Below, piece after piece: positions 24,742 to 33,368 of a stretch of DNA of 64,000 bases. This stretch comes from Paenibacillus sp. FSL R7-0204 (GTDB lineage Bacteria; Bacillota; Bacilli; Paenibacillales; Paenibacillaceae), in contig NZ_JBBOCA010000001.1 in the NCBI RefSeq assembly GCF_038002225.1, positions 4,464,001 through 4,528,000 of the forward strand. Direction: 5' to 3'. The first letter of the stretch is position 1, and every line of letters begins with the position of its first letter. The notes under the pieces were generated by a model that saw only the letters and a list, made by a program, of their open reading frames with translations, made no database searches and was not told the origin of the DNA. The position numbers and the translations under genes are program-made.

Positions 24742-25941
24742 TTGAATCAATCATCTGAACGTCTATGGACAACATCCTTCATTACACTCACCCTTTGCAA
24801 TCTTCTGCTGTTCATAGGACTGCAGATGACCTTATCTACCCTTCCGGCTTATGCGGAAAGTGCCTTGCATGCTTCACCCGTGCAGGTTAGCCTTGTCACC
24901 AGCCTGTTCGCCTTCAGCGCGATTGCCTCCCGCCTCTTCTCCGCCAGGGCCTTGGAGAAGGGCGGGCGCAACCTGCTGATCTTCCTTGGTCTTGCCGTTG
25001 CCCTCTCTTCGGTGGCGGGCTATTATTTCGCAGGCAGCATCTTCACCCTGCTGCTGTTCCGCATGCTGTTCGGCGTAGGCTTCGGTATGGCCAGCACGGC
25101 GTTCCCGACCATGGCCTCTGATGTCATCCCTATCCGCCGGATGGGTGAGGGCATGGGCTATTTCGGATTATCCACCAGCCTCGCCATGTCGGCTGGCCCG
25201 CTGATCGGACTCAGCCTGCTGCAAGGACCAGGCTTCGGGTCCCTGCTGCTGGGGACGGCTGTAGCGCTTGCTCTGATCCTGCCGATGGGCTTCCGCCTGG
25301 CGAAGTCACTGCCTGGCGGACATCTGGAGCCGCCCGCAGTTCCGGCTGCAGCTGCCGGAAGCAGCCCTTACCGCAGGCTGCTGCTTCCCTGCCTGCTTAA
25401 CTTTCTCTTATCCATCTCTTATGGCGGTCTGCTCGGCTTCCTGGCTCTCTACGGGCAAGAGAAGCACCTCCAGCATATCGCTTACTTCTTCCTGTTCAAT
25501 GCTCTAGCCATTGTCGTGATCCGGCCGCTCTCCGGCAGAATCTACGACCGCTATGGTGCGCCTGCCCTGCTCATCCCGGGAAGCCTGTTCATCGCCACGG
25601 GGTTGCTGCTGCTATCCTTCGCCTCCACAACGGCAGGCTTGTTCCCGGCCGCTCTATGCTACGGCTTCGGCTTCGGCTCCATGCAGCCTGCGCTCCAGAC
25701 CTGGATGATTCAGTCTGTCGAGCCGCGCCAGCGCGGGTTAGCCAACGGAATGTTCCTGAACTCGCTGGATCTCGGTGTCGCCATCGGCTCCATGCTGCTT
25801 GGCGCTGTCGCCATGTTCACCAGCTATGCCGTGATGTACCGGTACTCGATATTGGCACCTCTCCTGCTGCTCGCTGTCTATCTTCTGGTACTCATGATGA
25901 CCCGGCAGAATAGTAAGCGTAAAGCTGCAATACAGGGATAG
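24742..25941 (+). CDS. MFS efflux transporter
   Basis: 399 residues from a TTG start with AGGAG 10 bp upstream. Twelve hydrophobic segments; the loop 2-3 motif A is degenerate (ASRLFSARALEKGGRNLLIF) and motif C-like Gly-rich helix 5 is present (AMSAGPLIGLSLL). A second pseudo-repeat has SGRIYDRYGAPALLIPG. Probable proton-driven drug or metabolite exporter in an operon with its MarR regulator. Confidence 0.93.
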   Translation: MNQSSERLWTTSFITLTLCNLLLFIGLQMTLSTLPAYAESALHASPVQVSLVTSLFAFSAIASRLFSARALEKGGRNLLIFLGLAVALSSVAGYYFAGSIFTLLLFRMLFGVGFGMASTAFPTMASDVIPIRRMGEGMGYFGLSTSLAMSAGPLIGLSLLQGPGFGSLLLGTAVALALILPMGFRLAKSLPGGHLEPPAVPAAAAGSSPYRRLLLPCLLNFLLSISYGGLLGFLALYGQEKHLQHIAYFFLFNALAIVVIRPLSGRIYDRYGAPALLIPGSLFIATGLLLLSFASTTAGLFPAALCYGFGFGSMQPALQTWMIQSVEPRQRGLANGMFLNSLDLGVAIGSMLLGAVAMFTSYAVMYRYSILAPLLLLAVYLLVLMMTRQNSKRKAAIQG

Positions 25942-25985
25942 CTTTCACATACATTTGGTCCAACACACACCTTTTTGACAGCAGC

Positions 25986-26003
25986 AGGAAACTATAGTTT
26001 CCT
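25986..26003. promoter_or_regulatory. Perfect 18-bp palindrome
   Basis: AGGAAACTATAGTTTCCT is its own reverse complement. It lies 45 bp after the MFS gene and before the shared terminator. It is not next to a promoter, so a protein-binding role is uncertain. Confidence 0.5.
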
Positions 26004-26015
26004 AATATTAAGAAC

Positions 26016-26050
26016 AAAACCGCCTCGCGTCACACGCGCAGGCGGTTTTT
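26016..26050. terminator. Bidirectional terminator between MFS and helD
   Basis: AAAACCGCCT...GCGTCACACGC...AGGCGGTTTT: a GC stem with A-run before and T-run after, serving both convergent genes. Confidence 0.9.
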
Positions 26051-26068
26051 CGTCTGTACAACTATTAC

Positions 26069-28426
26069 TCACTTCTCCTGCGTACCAGCCGTAACCGTTT
26101 CACGCACTGCAGCAGGCATGAATGGGCTTGGCTGTCCCAGACTGTAGATGTGAAGCAGATGCATGGCCCGCGTACAGGCGGTATAGAACAGCTTACGTTC
26201 ATGTTCACGCCCGTATTTCTCAGCGGAACCGTCATAGATGATTACAGCATCGAACTCGACGCCCTTGGCAAGGTAGGCCGGAAGCACCAGCGTCCCTTTT
26301 TGAAAATTAGGTGTTTCCTTCGTGACCAGCCGCACCGGCAGCCGCTTCTCCAGTTCACCGTGCACCTGTGCGCTCTCTTCTGCGGTCTTGCAGATCACGG
26401 CCACATAATGATAGCCCTGAGCATGAAGCTTAAGCACATCCTGTTCCACAGAGGAGAGCAGATCCGCTTCACTGTCCACCAGCGTCAGGAGCGGCTCCTC
26501 CCCCCGGCGGTTAAAGGGTACGATCTTCTCGCCGCCGGGAATCATCGCCCGCGTGAATTCAACAATCTCATAGGTAGACCGATAGCTGCGGGTCAAGGAG
26601 ATCACCTCGGTGTTCTCTTCGCCGTAGATGCTCACCAGCCCGGCCAGATCTCCCAGCACCTCGCCTTGGGCATAGATCGCCTGGTTCAGGTCGCCCAGCA
26701 CGGTCATTTTGGCCCGGGGAAACAGTCGGCGCATGAATTCCAGCTGGAACGGCGAGTAATCCTGCACCTCATCGACAATGACATGACGGATCAGGGTGTT
26801 CGTCCGGAAGCCCTGACTAAGCTCCTTCAAATACAGGAACGGCGTCGCATCCTCATAGGCCAGCTCATTGCCCCTGATCGCAGCCAGCGTCTGCGCGCAG
26901 ATCTCATCCCAGGCTTCGGGCAGCGGCTGGCTTGTATCCAGGCTCTCTATCAGCTCACGACCCTCGAATAAGCGGCTGTATAGCGCCTTCACATCCACGA
27001 AGCGTCCGCGCTTGGTCCAGCCGCGCAGCGGTTTGAGGCGCTGGCTGACTACGTAGCGAGCGAGCAGAATTCGCTCCGCGTCATAATCATCGAAGCTGTC
27101 GTTATGCCCTCCGCCCTTGCGGCGCATCTGGTTGTAGGCCCGCTGATAATCGCTGTTGTCCATCAGCTCAATCTGCTCGTCTACCCATGCCGCACTCCGC
27201 TCTTCTGCGCCGAAGGCCGCAATTTTTTTGAGCAGCCAGCCCGTCATCAGTTCAATCCGGTTCGCCAGCTTGATGCCCGGGTCATAGCTGTAGAACTGGC
27301 GCTCCATCTCTTCCTTAGAGACAACGGCCTTCCCTTGGAACATCAATGGCTTGAACAGCATGCCTTCATGCTCCAGCAGATTCACATATTGCCGGATGGC
27401 GCTAAGGAAGGCAACCGATGATTTATAAGCAATGCCTTCCCGGCGGATATGGGCTTCCTCCCCGTCCGGGGCATTCAGCAGACTCTCCGTCTGGCTGAAC
27501 ACATCCTCCAGCTGAAATTCCTGGCCCAGCCGGTGCTCCAGGTACATCTGGAAGGTGGTCTGCTGCATATTCTCTTCCCCCAGCTCCGGCAGCACAGTGG
27601 ATACATAGCTGTTGAACAAGGGGTTCGGCGAGAAGAGCAGCATCTGATCTGCCTGAAGCACCTCGCGGTACTTGTAGAGCAGATAGGCTACCCGCTGGAG
27701 CGCCGCTGATGTCTTGCCGCTCCCGGCGGCTCCCTGCACAACCAGCATCCGGCTTCTGTCATTGCGGATGACTGCATTCTGCTCCTTCTGGATGGTGGCT
27801 ACGATTGATTTCATCCGGTCATCAGCGCTGTGGCTCAGCACCTGCTGAAGCAGTTCATCGCCGATGGTGACGCCCGTATCGAACATGACTTCAATCTCAC
27901 CGTTATCAATCACGAATTGGCGCTTCAGCTCCATGGTACCCGTAATCTGTCCGCCCGGCGTCTCATAGGATGCAGGTCCCGGTGCCCCATCATAATACAG
28001 ACTGGAGATAGGCGCGCGCCAATCGTAGATCAGGAAAGTCCCGTTATCCTCCATTAGCGAACCGATGCCCAGATAGATAGTGTCAGCCGCAGCATCCCCC
28101 GCCTCCGAGAAATCAATCCGGCCAAAATAGGGCGAGACCACCAGCTTTTTATATTTTTTGAGCGCCTTGCTGGATTGCAGATGATGGCGTTCGCGTTCGT
28201 TCAGAATCTGTGCCTGCTGCCGCAGACTGGTTGAAGTCTCCCCCAGGTCGTCGGGGCTGCTGAAGTTCACTGTGACCTCTTCCCAGAAGTCTTTGCGCAT
28301 ATCCACGACATCCGTGCGGTGGAGTCCCAGCTCCTCTGACAGCAGCCGGATATGGGTAGACAGCAGCTTGGTGATGCCGTTTACCCGCTCCTGCTCCTTT
28401 TGCCACTCGTGATCATGTTTATCCAA
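26069..28426 (-). CDS. helD: HelD-type UvrD/Rep superfamily helicase (RNA polymerase recycling)
   Basis: 785 residues from a TTG start with GGGG upstream. The N-terminal helical arm (about 1-70, WQKEQERVNGITKLLSTHIR) is the part that enters the polymerase secondary channel in HelD. The ATPase core has Walker A VVQGAAGSGKTSAALQRVAY (about 228-247), motif II VDEVQDYSPFQLEF, motif III VLGDLNQAIYAQG, motif IV SLTRSYRSTYEI and motif VI LFYTACTRAMHLLHIYSLG. HelD removes stalled RNA polymerase from DNA using ATP. Monocistronic, convergent with the MFS gene. Confidence 0.93.
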   Translation of the reverse strand: MDKHDHEWQKEQERVNGITKLLSTHIRLLSEELGLHRTDVVDMRKDFWEEVTVNFSSPDDLGETSTSLRQQAQILNERERHHLQSSKALKKYKKLVVSPYFGRIDFSEAGDAAADTIYLGIGSLMEDNGTFLIYDWRAPISSLYYDGAPGPASYETPGGQITGTMELKRQFVIDNGEIEVMFDTGVTIGDELLQQVLSHSADDRMKSIVATIQKEQNAVIRNDRSRMLVVQGAAGSGKTSAALQRVAYLLYKYREVLQADQMLLFSPNPLFNSYVSTVLPELGEENMQQTTFQMYLEHRLGQEFQLEDVFSQTESLLNAPDGEEAHIRREGIAYKSSVAFLSAIRQYVNLLEHEGMLFKPLMFQGKAVVSKEEMERQFYSYDPGIKLANRIELMTGWLLKKIAAFGAEERSAAWVDEQIELMDNSDYQRAYNQMRRKGGGHNDSFDDYDAERILLARYVVSQRLKPLRGWTKRGRFVDVKALYSRLFEGRELIESLDTSQPLPEAWDEICAQTLAAIRGNELAYEDATPFLYLKELSQGFRTNTLIRHVIVDEVQDYSPFQLEFMRRLFPRAKMTVLGDLNQAIYAQGEVLGDLAGLVSIYGEENTEVISLTRSYRSTYEIVEFTRAMIPGGEKIVPFNRRGEEPLLTLVDSEADLLSSVEQDVLKLHAQGYHYVAVICKTAEESAQVHGELEKRLPVRLVTKETPNFQKGTLVLPAYLAKGVEFDAVIIYDGSAEKYGREHERKLFYTACTRAMHLLHIYSLGQPSPFMPAAVRETVTAGTQEK

Positions 28427-28513
28427 TTCATTTCATCCCCTTCGGAAGGTTGACTAACAATGTTACCAACTCTGTAGTCGTTTTACAAGTTTTTGCTATA
28501 TTCAGCTTGTGCT

Positions 28514-29569
28514 CTAGATTTTCTCGCTCAGCACTGCACTTTCCTTGTCGTCTGCGTTCATCCGGTGGATTTGGTCCGCCACCTTATCCAGACGCTCCAG
28601 CTGATAGCCGTAGTCATAGATGGCCGCTGCCACCACCGACAGCCGGAGCTGCCCGGACTTCTGCGGATCATATCCGTTGATGGCGGATTTCAGGAAGCGG
28701 TCATTGTCCTCCGCCAGCGGTTCCGAATCATTGGCCCCGGGCTTCAGCTTATCCTCGAATTTCAGCAGGATATATTCATGATACTTGATCAGCTGCTCCA
28801 GATGATGGTCGAACAGCTCATCTGTATGCTCCGTCCGTTCTGCCTGGAAATAATGCCGGTCAATTGACTCAAGCACCTGATAGCCCTTTTGCAGGGAATT
28901 CAGCAGGTTTTTGTAGACTACCATCTGCCTCGTCTGGCTGTATTTAGCCCGGCGGAGCTGCTTCTGCTCTTCCTCGAACAACGCGTACTTGTCAGCCAGC
29001 GCTTTAATTGAGCCCTCCAGACCGTTCTTCTCATCCCGGAAGACACTTTCCTTCATCTCATGCGACACCGCCGTCCGCAGCAGCAGCGACAGGCTGGTGA
29101 ACACATTCTCGATCTGCTGGATGTACTGCTTGCGCGGCTGGGGCGGAAATACAGAGATATTGATAATAAAAGCCGACAAAATCCCGGTCAGGGTCAGCAG
29201 GAACCGGGTTAACGCGAACTGCCACTGGCCGGAAGCCTCCATGACGGAGATGACTGTGACCAGCGTCAGGCCGATGGTGTCGGCGCGGTTCATTTTCATG
29301 CTGATCATAATCACCAGGATGCATACCAGTCCAACCGCAATCGGTTCATTGGAGAGCAGCATTCCGCCAAGCAGCGCTATCACCGCCCCCATCGTGCTGG
29401 TCTGGATCTGATCGAGGAAATACCGCCATGATCTGTATATGGAGGGCTGCATAGCAAAGATTGCCGCAATAGCCGCACCGACAGGAGAGGCGAAGTTGAA
29501 TAGAACGGACAGATAAAGGGCAAGCGTTACGGCCATTCCTGTTTTGAGTATGCGGGCACCGAAAGCCAA
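28514..29569 (-). CDS. Aromatic acid exporter family (FUSC/ArAE_1) membrane protein
   Basis: About 351 residues. Start taken as TTG 29569 because GGGAGGG lies 6 bp upstream; the ATG at 29575 directly abuts that site, and the frame opens at 29602. Five or six N-terminal helices (AFGARILKTGMAVTLALYLS, PVGAAIAAIFAMQPSIYRSW, GAVIALLGGMLLS, then FALTRFLLTLTGILSAFIIN) are followed by a cytoplasmic helical domain (about 165-340) of the ArAE_1_C type. Family members are putative exporters of aromatic acids; the substrate here is unknown. Confidence 0.88.
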   Translation of the reverse strand: MAFGARILKTGMAVTLALYLSVLFNFASPVGAAIAAIFAMQPSIYRSWRYFLDQIQTSTMGAVIALLGGMLLSNEPIAVGLVCILVIMISMKMNRADTIGLTLVTVISVMEASGQWQFALTRFLLTLTGILSAFIINISVFPPQPRKQYIQQIENVFTSLSLLLRTAVSHEMKESVFRDEKNGLEGSIKALADKYALFEEEQKQLRRAKYSQTRQMVVYKNLLNSLQKGYQVLESIDRHYFQAERTEHTDELFDHHLEQLIKYHEYILLKFEDKLKPGANDSEPLAEDNDRFLKSAINGYDPQKSGQLRLSVVAAAIYDYGYQLERLDKVADQIHRMNADDKESAVLSEKI

Positions 29570-29762
29570 ATCCATCCCTCCCAAGAGCTTGAAGCTTATC
29601 ATAATTACTGCGGATGTTCATCCTTTATGTATATCTTGTTATTACCCATGAACTGCGCTGGCGAATTTTAGTATGTCTTAAGCCGGGCTTCAGGATTCTT
29701 TCAGCTTTCAGGGAATACTGTTATACCGGGTAGTAACTACAACATTCAGAAGAGGTGTATTC

Positions 29763-30263
29763 ATGAAAAAAACGACCCGAACCCTAACCGCATGGGCAGC
29801 AGCCATGATGCTCGCCCTGTCTCCAGCCGCCGCCTTCGGCGAGCAGCTTCCCAAAGGCACGGCCACCCCTCCTCCGGCCTCACCGCATACCGGCAGAGAG
29901 CATACCCCTCCCCGCAGCGGGGAGCGGAATCTCAGGGCTGGAGGCCATTTCATTATCAGCGAAACGGCTGAGCTCCTCGGAATGGGCCGTGAGGAGCTGA
30001 TTACCAGCCTGAAATCGGGTAAGACCCTGACGGGTCTGGCCCAGGAGAAGAAGGGCTGGAGCGAAGACCAGTATGTCCAGAAGCTGAGCGATGCCGCCAG
30101 CCTGAAGCTGGATGGATTCGTCAAGGAAGGGAAGCTGACGCAGGAAGACGCGGCGAAGCTAAAGCCGGGCCTGCCGACGCTAATCAAGCGCAGCCTCGGC
30201 CGCGTAGCCCAGCTTCACCAGGGCAAGCCGTCACCGCCGCCTGCTGCAACGAAGGCCCCCTGA
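29763..30263 (+). CDS. Secreted helical protein (DUF2680-like)
   Basis: 166 residues. A Sec signal peptide (to about residue 26, AAAFG-EQ) is followed by a Pro/Thr/Arg-rich linker (about 28-58) and a three-helix segment, AELLGMGREELITSLKSGKT, LTGLAQEKKGWSEDQYVQKL and KEGKLTQEDAAKLKPGLPTL, matching the pattern of small secreted DUF2680/YckD-type proteins. The tail is Pro/Ala-rich. Function unknown. Confidence 0.8.
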   Translation: MKKTTRTLTAWAAAMMLALSPAAAFGEQLPKGTATPPPASPHTGREHTPPRSGERNLRAGGHFIISETAELLGMGREELITSLKSGKTLTGLAQEKKGWSEDQYVQKLSDAASLKLDGFVKEGKLTQEDAAKLKPGLPTLIKRSLGRVAQLHQGKPSPPPAATKAP

Positions 30264-30344
30264 ACTGTACGGCACCGTCCCGGGGGGAGACAAGCTAGCC
30301 AGACTGTCCTCCTTCCGGATACCGTATACAAGAGAACAGGCACC

Positions 30345-30378
30345 GAATGCCCGGAGTTACTACTTCCGGGCATTCTTT
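30345..30378. terminator. Bidirectional terminator overlapping the PAP2 gene end
   Basis: GAATGCCCGGA pairs with TCCGGGCATTC and is followed by TTTG. The hairpin includes the last codons of the PAP2 gene and lies 80 bp after the secreted-protein gene. Confidence 0.65.
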
Positions 30379-31028
30379 GTGTGATGCGGATTCGCTTTGT
30401 AATTCCGGTAAGCCTCGAAGCAGGCCGCCGACAGCATCAGCCAGGCTCCGCTCGCGGCATAGCCGCCGATCACATCACTCGGATAATGCACCCCCAGATA
30501 AATCCGGCTCCAGCCGATTCCCCCGGTCATCAGAACAGTGAACAGTATCAGCAGGAACCGCTCGCTCCGGTTGTGCATATGCCGCCACAGCAGGTAGGCA
30601 ATGACCCCGTATAACGAGAAGGCCGCCATTGAATGTCCGCTGGGGAAGCTGTAGCCTGTCTGCTCAATCAGCCTGTGAATGGTGGGACGCTCCCGGTGGA
30701 ACCACAGCTTCAAGAGCGTGTTCAACAATTGGGAGCCGAGGCCCACCCACAGGAACAAGGCAAGCTCCAGCCGGTGCTTCAGCGCGAAGAACAAGATGAG
30801 CATAGTCAGCAGAGAGATCCCGATCGCCAGCTTCGAGGACCCGACCAGAGATAAGCCTTTGGCCAGCGCCGTCAGCGGCGGAGATTCCATCGATTGCACG
30901 AACCGGATCACCACATGGTCGAAGCCCTGGGCTCCGCCCAGCTTAACCAGTAATGCGATCAGGATAAAAGCCAGCAAAAACCATATAAACCGCCGGAATC
31001 CGCGGGACCAGTAATGATAATATAGCAT
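30360..31028 (-). CDS. PAP2-type membrane phosphatase
   Basis: 222 residues, about six helices. The three catalytic motifs of the PAP2/haloperoxidase fold are complete: KLWFHRERP (about 107-115), YSFPSGHSMAAFS (about 126-138, catalytic His) and SRIYLGVHYPSDVIGGYAAS (about 173-192, nucleophile His). Likely dephosphorylates undecaprenyl pyrophosphate or phosphatidylglycerol phosphate on the outer face of the membrane. Confidence 0.93.
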   Translation of the reverse strand: MLYYHYWSRGFRRFIWFLLAFILIALLVKLGGAQGFDHVVIRFVQSMESPPLTALAKGLSLVGSSKLAIGISLLTMLILFFALKHRLELALFLWVGLGSQLLNTLLKLWFHRERPTIHRLIEQTGYSFPSGHSMAAFSLYGVIAYLLWRHMHNRSERFLLILFTVLMTGGIGWSRIYLGVHYPSDVIGGYAASGAWLMLSAACFEAYRNYKANPHHTKNARK

Positions 31029-31091
31029 AACTACCCCCTTGTCTATTTGTCAGGACTATGAACACATTTCCTGGGAAGGTCTGTCCCGTGT

Positions 31092-31097
31092 TATAAT
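31092..31097 (+). promoter_or_regulatory. Probable -10 box of the Hfq-like gene
   Basis: TATAAT about 43 bp upstream of the GTG start; the -35 position (TCCTGG) is poor. Confidence 0.45.
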
Positions 31098-31139
31098 GGC
31101 CTGGAGAAATTATTTTAATTAAAGATGGAGTGCTGCCAA

Positions 31140-31361
31140 GTGGAAAGTCTAAAATTGCAGGAACGTTTGTTGAACCAGTGCATCTCAACAAAGATGCCTG
31201 TGACGATCTTTACAACCAACGGAGTCAAAATGCAGGGACTGGTAACCTCTTATGACGCTTATACGATCACCTTGCAGGGTCAGGGTGACGGGAGACAGAA
31301 CGTACTCTTCAAATCGGCAGTCTCCACCGTGGTGCCGCTGAAGCCCGTCTCACTCAAATAA
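31140..31361 (+). CDS. Divergent Hfq-like RNA-binding protein
   Basis: 73 residues from GTG 31140 (GGAG 9 bp upstream), the same length as Bacillus Hfq. The Sm fold is clear: helix LKLQERLLNQC with the conserved Gln, Sm1 PVTIFTTNGVKMQGLVTSYD, and Sm2 QNVLFKSAVSTVVPLKP. In canonical Hfq the Sm2 motif is (Y/F)KHA; here it is FKSA, so the His that helps form the proximal U-binding pore is a Ser. The usual neighbour miaA is absent. It may be a second Hfq paralogue with altered RNA preference. Confidence 0.82.
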   Translation: MESLKLQERLLNQCISTKMPVTIFTTNGVKMQGLVTSYDAYTITLQGQGDGRQNVLFKSAVSTVVPLKPVSLK

Positions 31362-31420
31362 GCTGTCTGCACGGCGCACATTCTAACCTAAGCTCTTACA
31401 AATGAACAGTCCACGAACTC

Positions 31421-31457
31421 AAAAGGAACACCGGAGCAGCATCCCGGTGTTCCTTTT
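31421..31457. terminator. Terminator between the Hfq-like gene and the lactonase gene
   Basis: AAAAGGAACACCGG...CCGGTGTTCCTTTT: long perfect arms, working for both convergent genes. Confidence 0.9.
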
Positions 31458-31488
31458 GCCGTTGTCTCCTAGGGTCAGCCAGCCCGTC

Positions 31489-32595
31489 CTACGCGGGGAA
31501 AACCGCCGGCATCACGCACACCGGCTTCGACAGCTCAGCTGTGTTGCCGGTGAAGCTCAGGCGGCCGCTGCCTTCGTCCAGGGAGAAGACAACCAGATTA
31601 TTGCCGTCCCGGTTGGCAACAATCAGATAGGCACCGTCCGGTGTAACCGTGAAGTGACGGGGATGTCCGCCTCTGGTGGATACATGCTCTACCAGGGTCA
31701 GCCCGGCCGTCTGCGGATTCACAGCATACTGTACGATGCTGTCATGTCCGCGGTTCGAGCCGTACAGATATTTGCCATCCTTGGAGAAAGTGATCTCTGC
31801 ACAGCTGTTCCGGCCGGCTTCATAGCCTTCAGGCAGTGTGGATACAGTAGCAGCCGTCTTCAGGGTTCCTGCCGCAGCATCATACAGGAATGATGTCACC
31901 GTGCTGTCCAGCTCATTAATGACATAAGCGGACTTCCCGTCTGGATGAAATACGAAATGCCGTGGTCCAGCCCCGGCATGCAGCGGGGTGTCTCTAATCG
32001 CTTCCAGCGTTCTCGCCTCTGCATCTATCCGGTAGCTGCGGATCAGATCCAGTCCCAGATCAGAGACGAACAGGTAGCGTCCGTCAGGGCTGAAGATGGC
32101 AGAATGGGGGTGGGGACGGTCTTGACCCGGAGTCCCGCCATGTCCTGTATGCTGAGCGATATCCGTCAATGCCACAGGCAGTCCGCCCTTGTCCAGCGTG
32201 AGGAGTCCGACCGATCCCCCGTGATAGCTGCACACGACCAGATGTTCATTCCTCGCGTCCCGGTTAATGTTACAGGTCGTGCTCTGGCCTTTGCCTTCGG
32301 AAGGCATAGTCTGAATCCGCTGCAATTCGGTCAGCTTGCCTGTCTCAGGATCGATAGCGAAGGTTATAACCTCCCCTTCCTTACCGCCCGTACCGTTCGG
32401 CTTCTCCCCTATGGCATACAGCTTCCGCCCGGAAGGGTCCACATTGACGAACGTAGGATTCGTCAGGCCTTCTGCGGTATCCAGCCGCTCCAGCGTGCCT
32501 CCGGCTTCACCGTCAAAGGCAAACACCTGGATTCCGCTCTCTTCTGCGGTGGCATATGAACCGGTAAATAACAGCAGCTTCGTCTTCTCGTTCAT
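31489..32595 (-). CDS. Lactonase family beta-propeller (6-phosphogluconolactonase type)
   Basis: 368 residues, seven-bladed propeller: repeated strands such as YAIGEKPNGTGGKEGEVITF, PHPHSAIFSPDGRYLFVSDL, GPRHFVFHPDGKSAYVINEL, CAEITFSKDGKYLYGSNRGH and HPRHFTVTPDGAYLIVANRD. The conserved His-Ser and Arg-His pairs match YkgB-type enzymes that hydrolyse 6-phosphogluconolactone in the pentose phosphate pathway. Cytoplasmic, monocistronic, with GAGGAGGAA upstream of the ATG. Confidence 0.88.
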   Translation of the reverse strand: MNEKTKLLLFTGSYATAEESGIQVFAFDGEAGGTLERLDTAEGLTNPTFVNVDPSGRKLYAIGEKPNGTGGKEGEVITFAIDPETGKLTELQRIQTMPSEGKGQSTTCNINRDARNEHLVVCSYHGGSVGLLTLDKGGLPVALTDIAQHTGHGGTPGQDRPHPHSAIFSPDGRYLFVSDLGLDLIRSYRIDAEARTLEAIRDTPLHAGAGPRHFVFHPDGKSAYVINELDSTVTSFLYDAAAGTLKTAATVSTLPEGYEAGRNSCAEITFSKDGKYLYGSNRGHDSIVQYAVNPQTAGLTLVEHVSTRGGHPRHFTVTPDGAYLIVANRDGNNLVVFSLDEGSGRLSFTGNTAELSKPVCVMPAVFPA

Positions 32596-32702
32596 CTAGA
32601 ATTCCTCCTCAAGTTAAACAGCCATCTATATAATTTACAATTTTTCGTGAGGATTGACAAATGCAACGGAAAAAGTGACAAAAAACATTTCAAAAATAAG
32701 AC

Positions 32703-32731
32703 TTCTCAAACCATTCTGAATATGCTATAAT
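32703..32731 (+). promoter_or_regulatory. Promoter of the LytTR gene
   Basis: -35-like TTCTCA (32703-32708), a 17-bp spacer and -10 TATAAT (32726-32731). Confidence 0.6.
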
Positions 32732-32744
32732 GAAAGCGCTAACA
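32731..32744. promoter_or_regulatory. Perfect cre site (CcpA operator)
   Basis: TGAAAGCGCTAACA matches all 14 positions of the cre consensus TGWAARCGYTWWCA. It starts at the last base of the -10 box, the position from which CcpA represses. Confidence 0.75.
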
Positions 32745-32777
32745 TTATTGTTAATCAAGAATAAAGGGGGAACACGA

Positions 32778-33113
32778 ATGAGCAGCCTGCTGGAAGCCAG
32801 AAATGTATATGAGGACTTCGAGGTGGAGACAGACATTCTGTTCTTTAAGGTCGGGGACCATGACCTGGTCATTTTTCACGGCAGAAACTACAATATTAAA
32901 AAGAGAATGACTGCCGAGCAACTGAACCGCTTATTGTCGAGCAACAGCTATTATCATGTGTACGGGGGCTGCTACGTGAACCTGAACAAGATCAGCTCCA
33001 TCGAGGATGACTGCATCTACTTTGGTGAGATGGGCCTCTATGCCAAGTCTGTACGGGTTCCAAGACGTAAGCAGGAGAACATCCGCCATTTGCTTAAGGG
33101 ACTGAGCTCCTAA
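32778..33113 (+). CDS. Stand-alone LytTR DNA-binding protein
   Basis: 111 residues from ATG 32778 (AAAGGGGG 7 bp upstream). Almost the whole protein is a LytTR domain: DILFFKVGDHDLVIFHGRNY, AEQLNRLLSSNSYYHVYGGC, YVNLNKISSIEDDCIYFGEM and SVRVPRRKQENIRHLLKGL. There is no receiver domain and no membrane segment, so its activity may be set by its amount or by a partner. The promoter carries a perfect cre site, tying it to carbon catabolite control. Confidence 0.85.
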   Translation: MSSLLEARNVYEDFEVETDILFFKVGDHDLVIFHGRNYNIKKRMTAEQLNRLLSSNSYYHVYGGCYVNLNKISSIEDDCIYFGEMGLYAKSVRVPRRKQENIRHLLKGLSS

Positions 33114-33188
33114 GCCGGAAAGGTTATCCTCACACATCTTGCAGTTCGGTACTCTTCTATTCGAATCATTACAGTCTCTCTCATCAGG

Positions 33189-33228
33189 CCGGAGCGCATA
33201 TGGGGACACCCGTGCTGCTCCGGTTTTT
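33189..33228 (+). terminator. Terminator of the LytTR gene
   Basis: CCGGAGC pairs with GCTCCGG around an inner GGGGACACCC turn and is followed by TTTTT, about 75 bp after the stop. Confidence 0.75.
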
Positions 33229-33368
33229 CCTGTGTTTCACCTGTTTCTTAATGGAATCTTAAAAAGTAATTGTGCTTTTTTATACTTTCTTAAGGTTTGG
33301 AATTCTGTTTTCTGGTAAAGTTGTAGAAAGACAGGCACCACCTATATTGAAGGGAGTCATTAATTATA

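Noticed and set aside
22905..30264. Large reverse-complement frames inside helD, the MMPL gene, rpiA and others
   Set aside because: They are shadows of GC-rich real genes: no ribosome sites and no domains.
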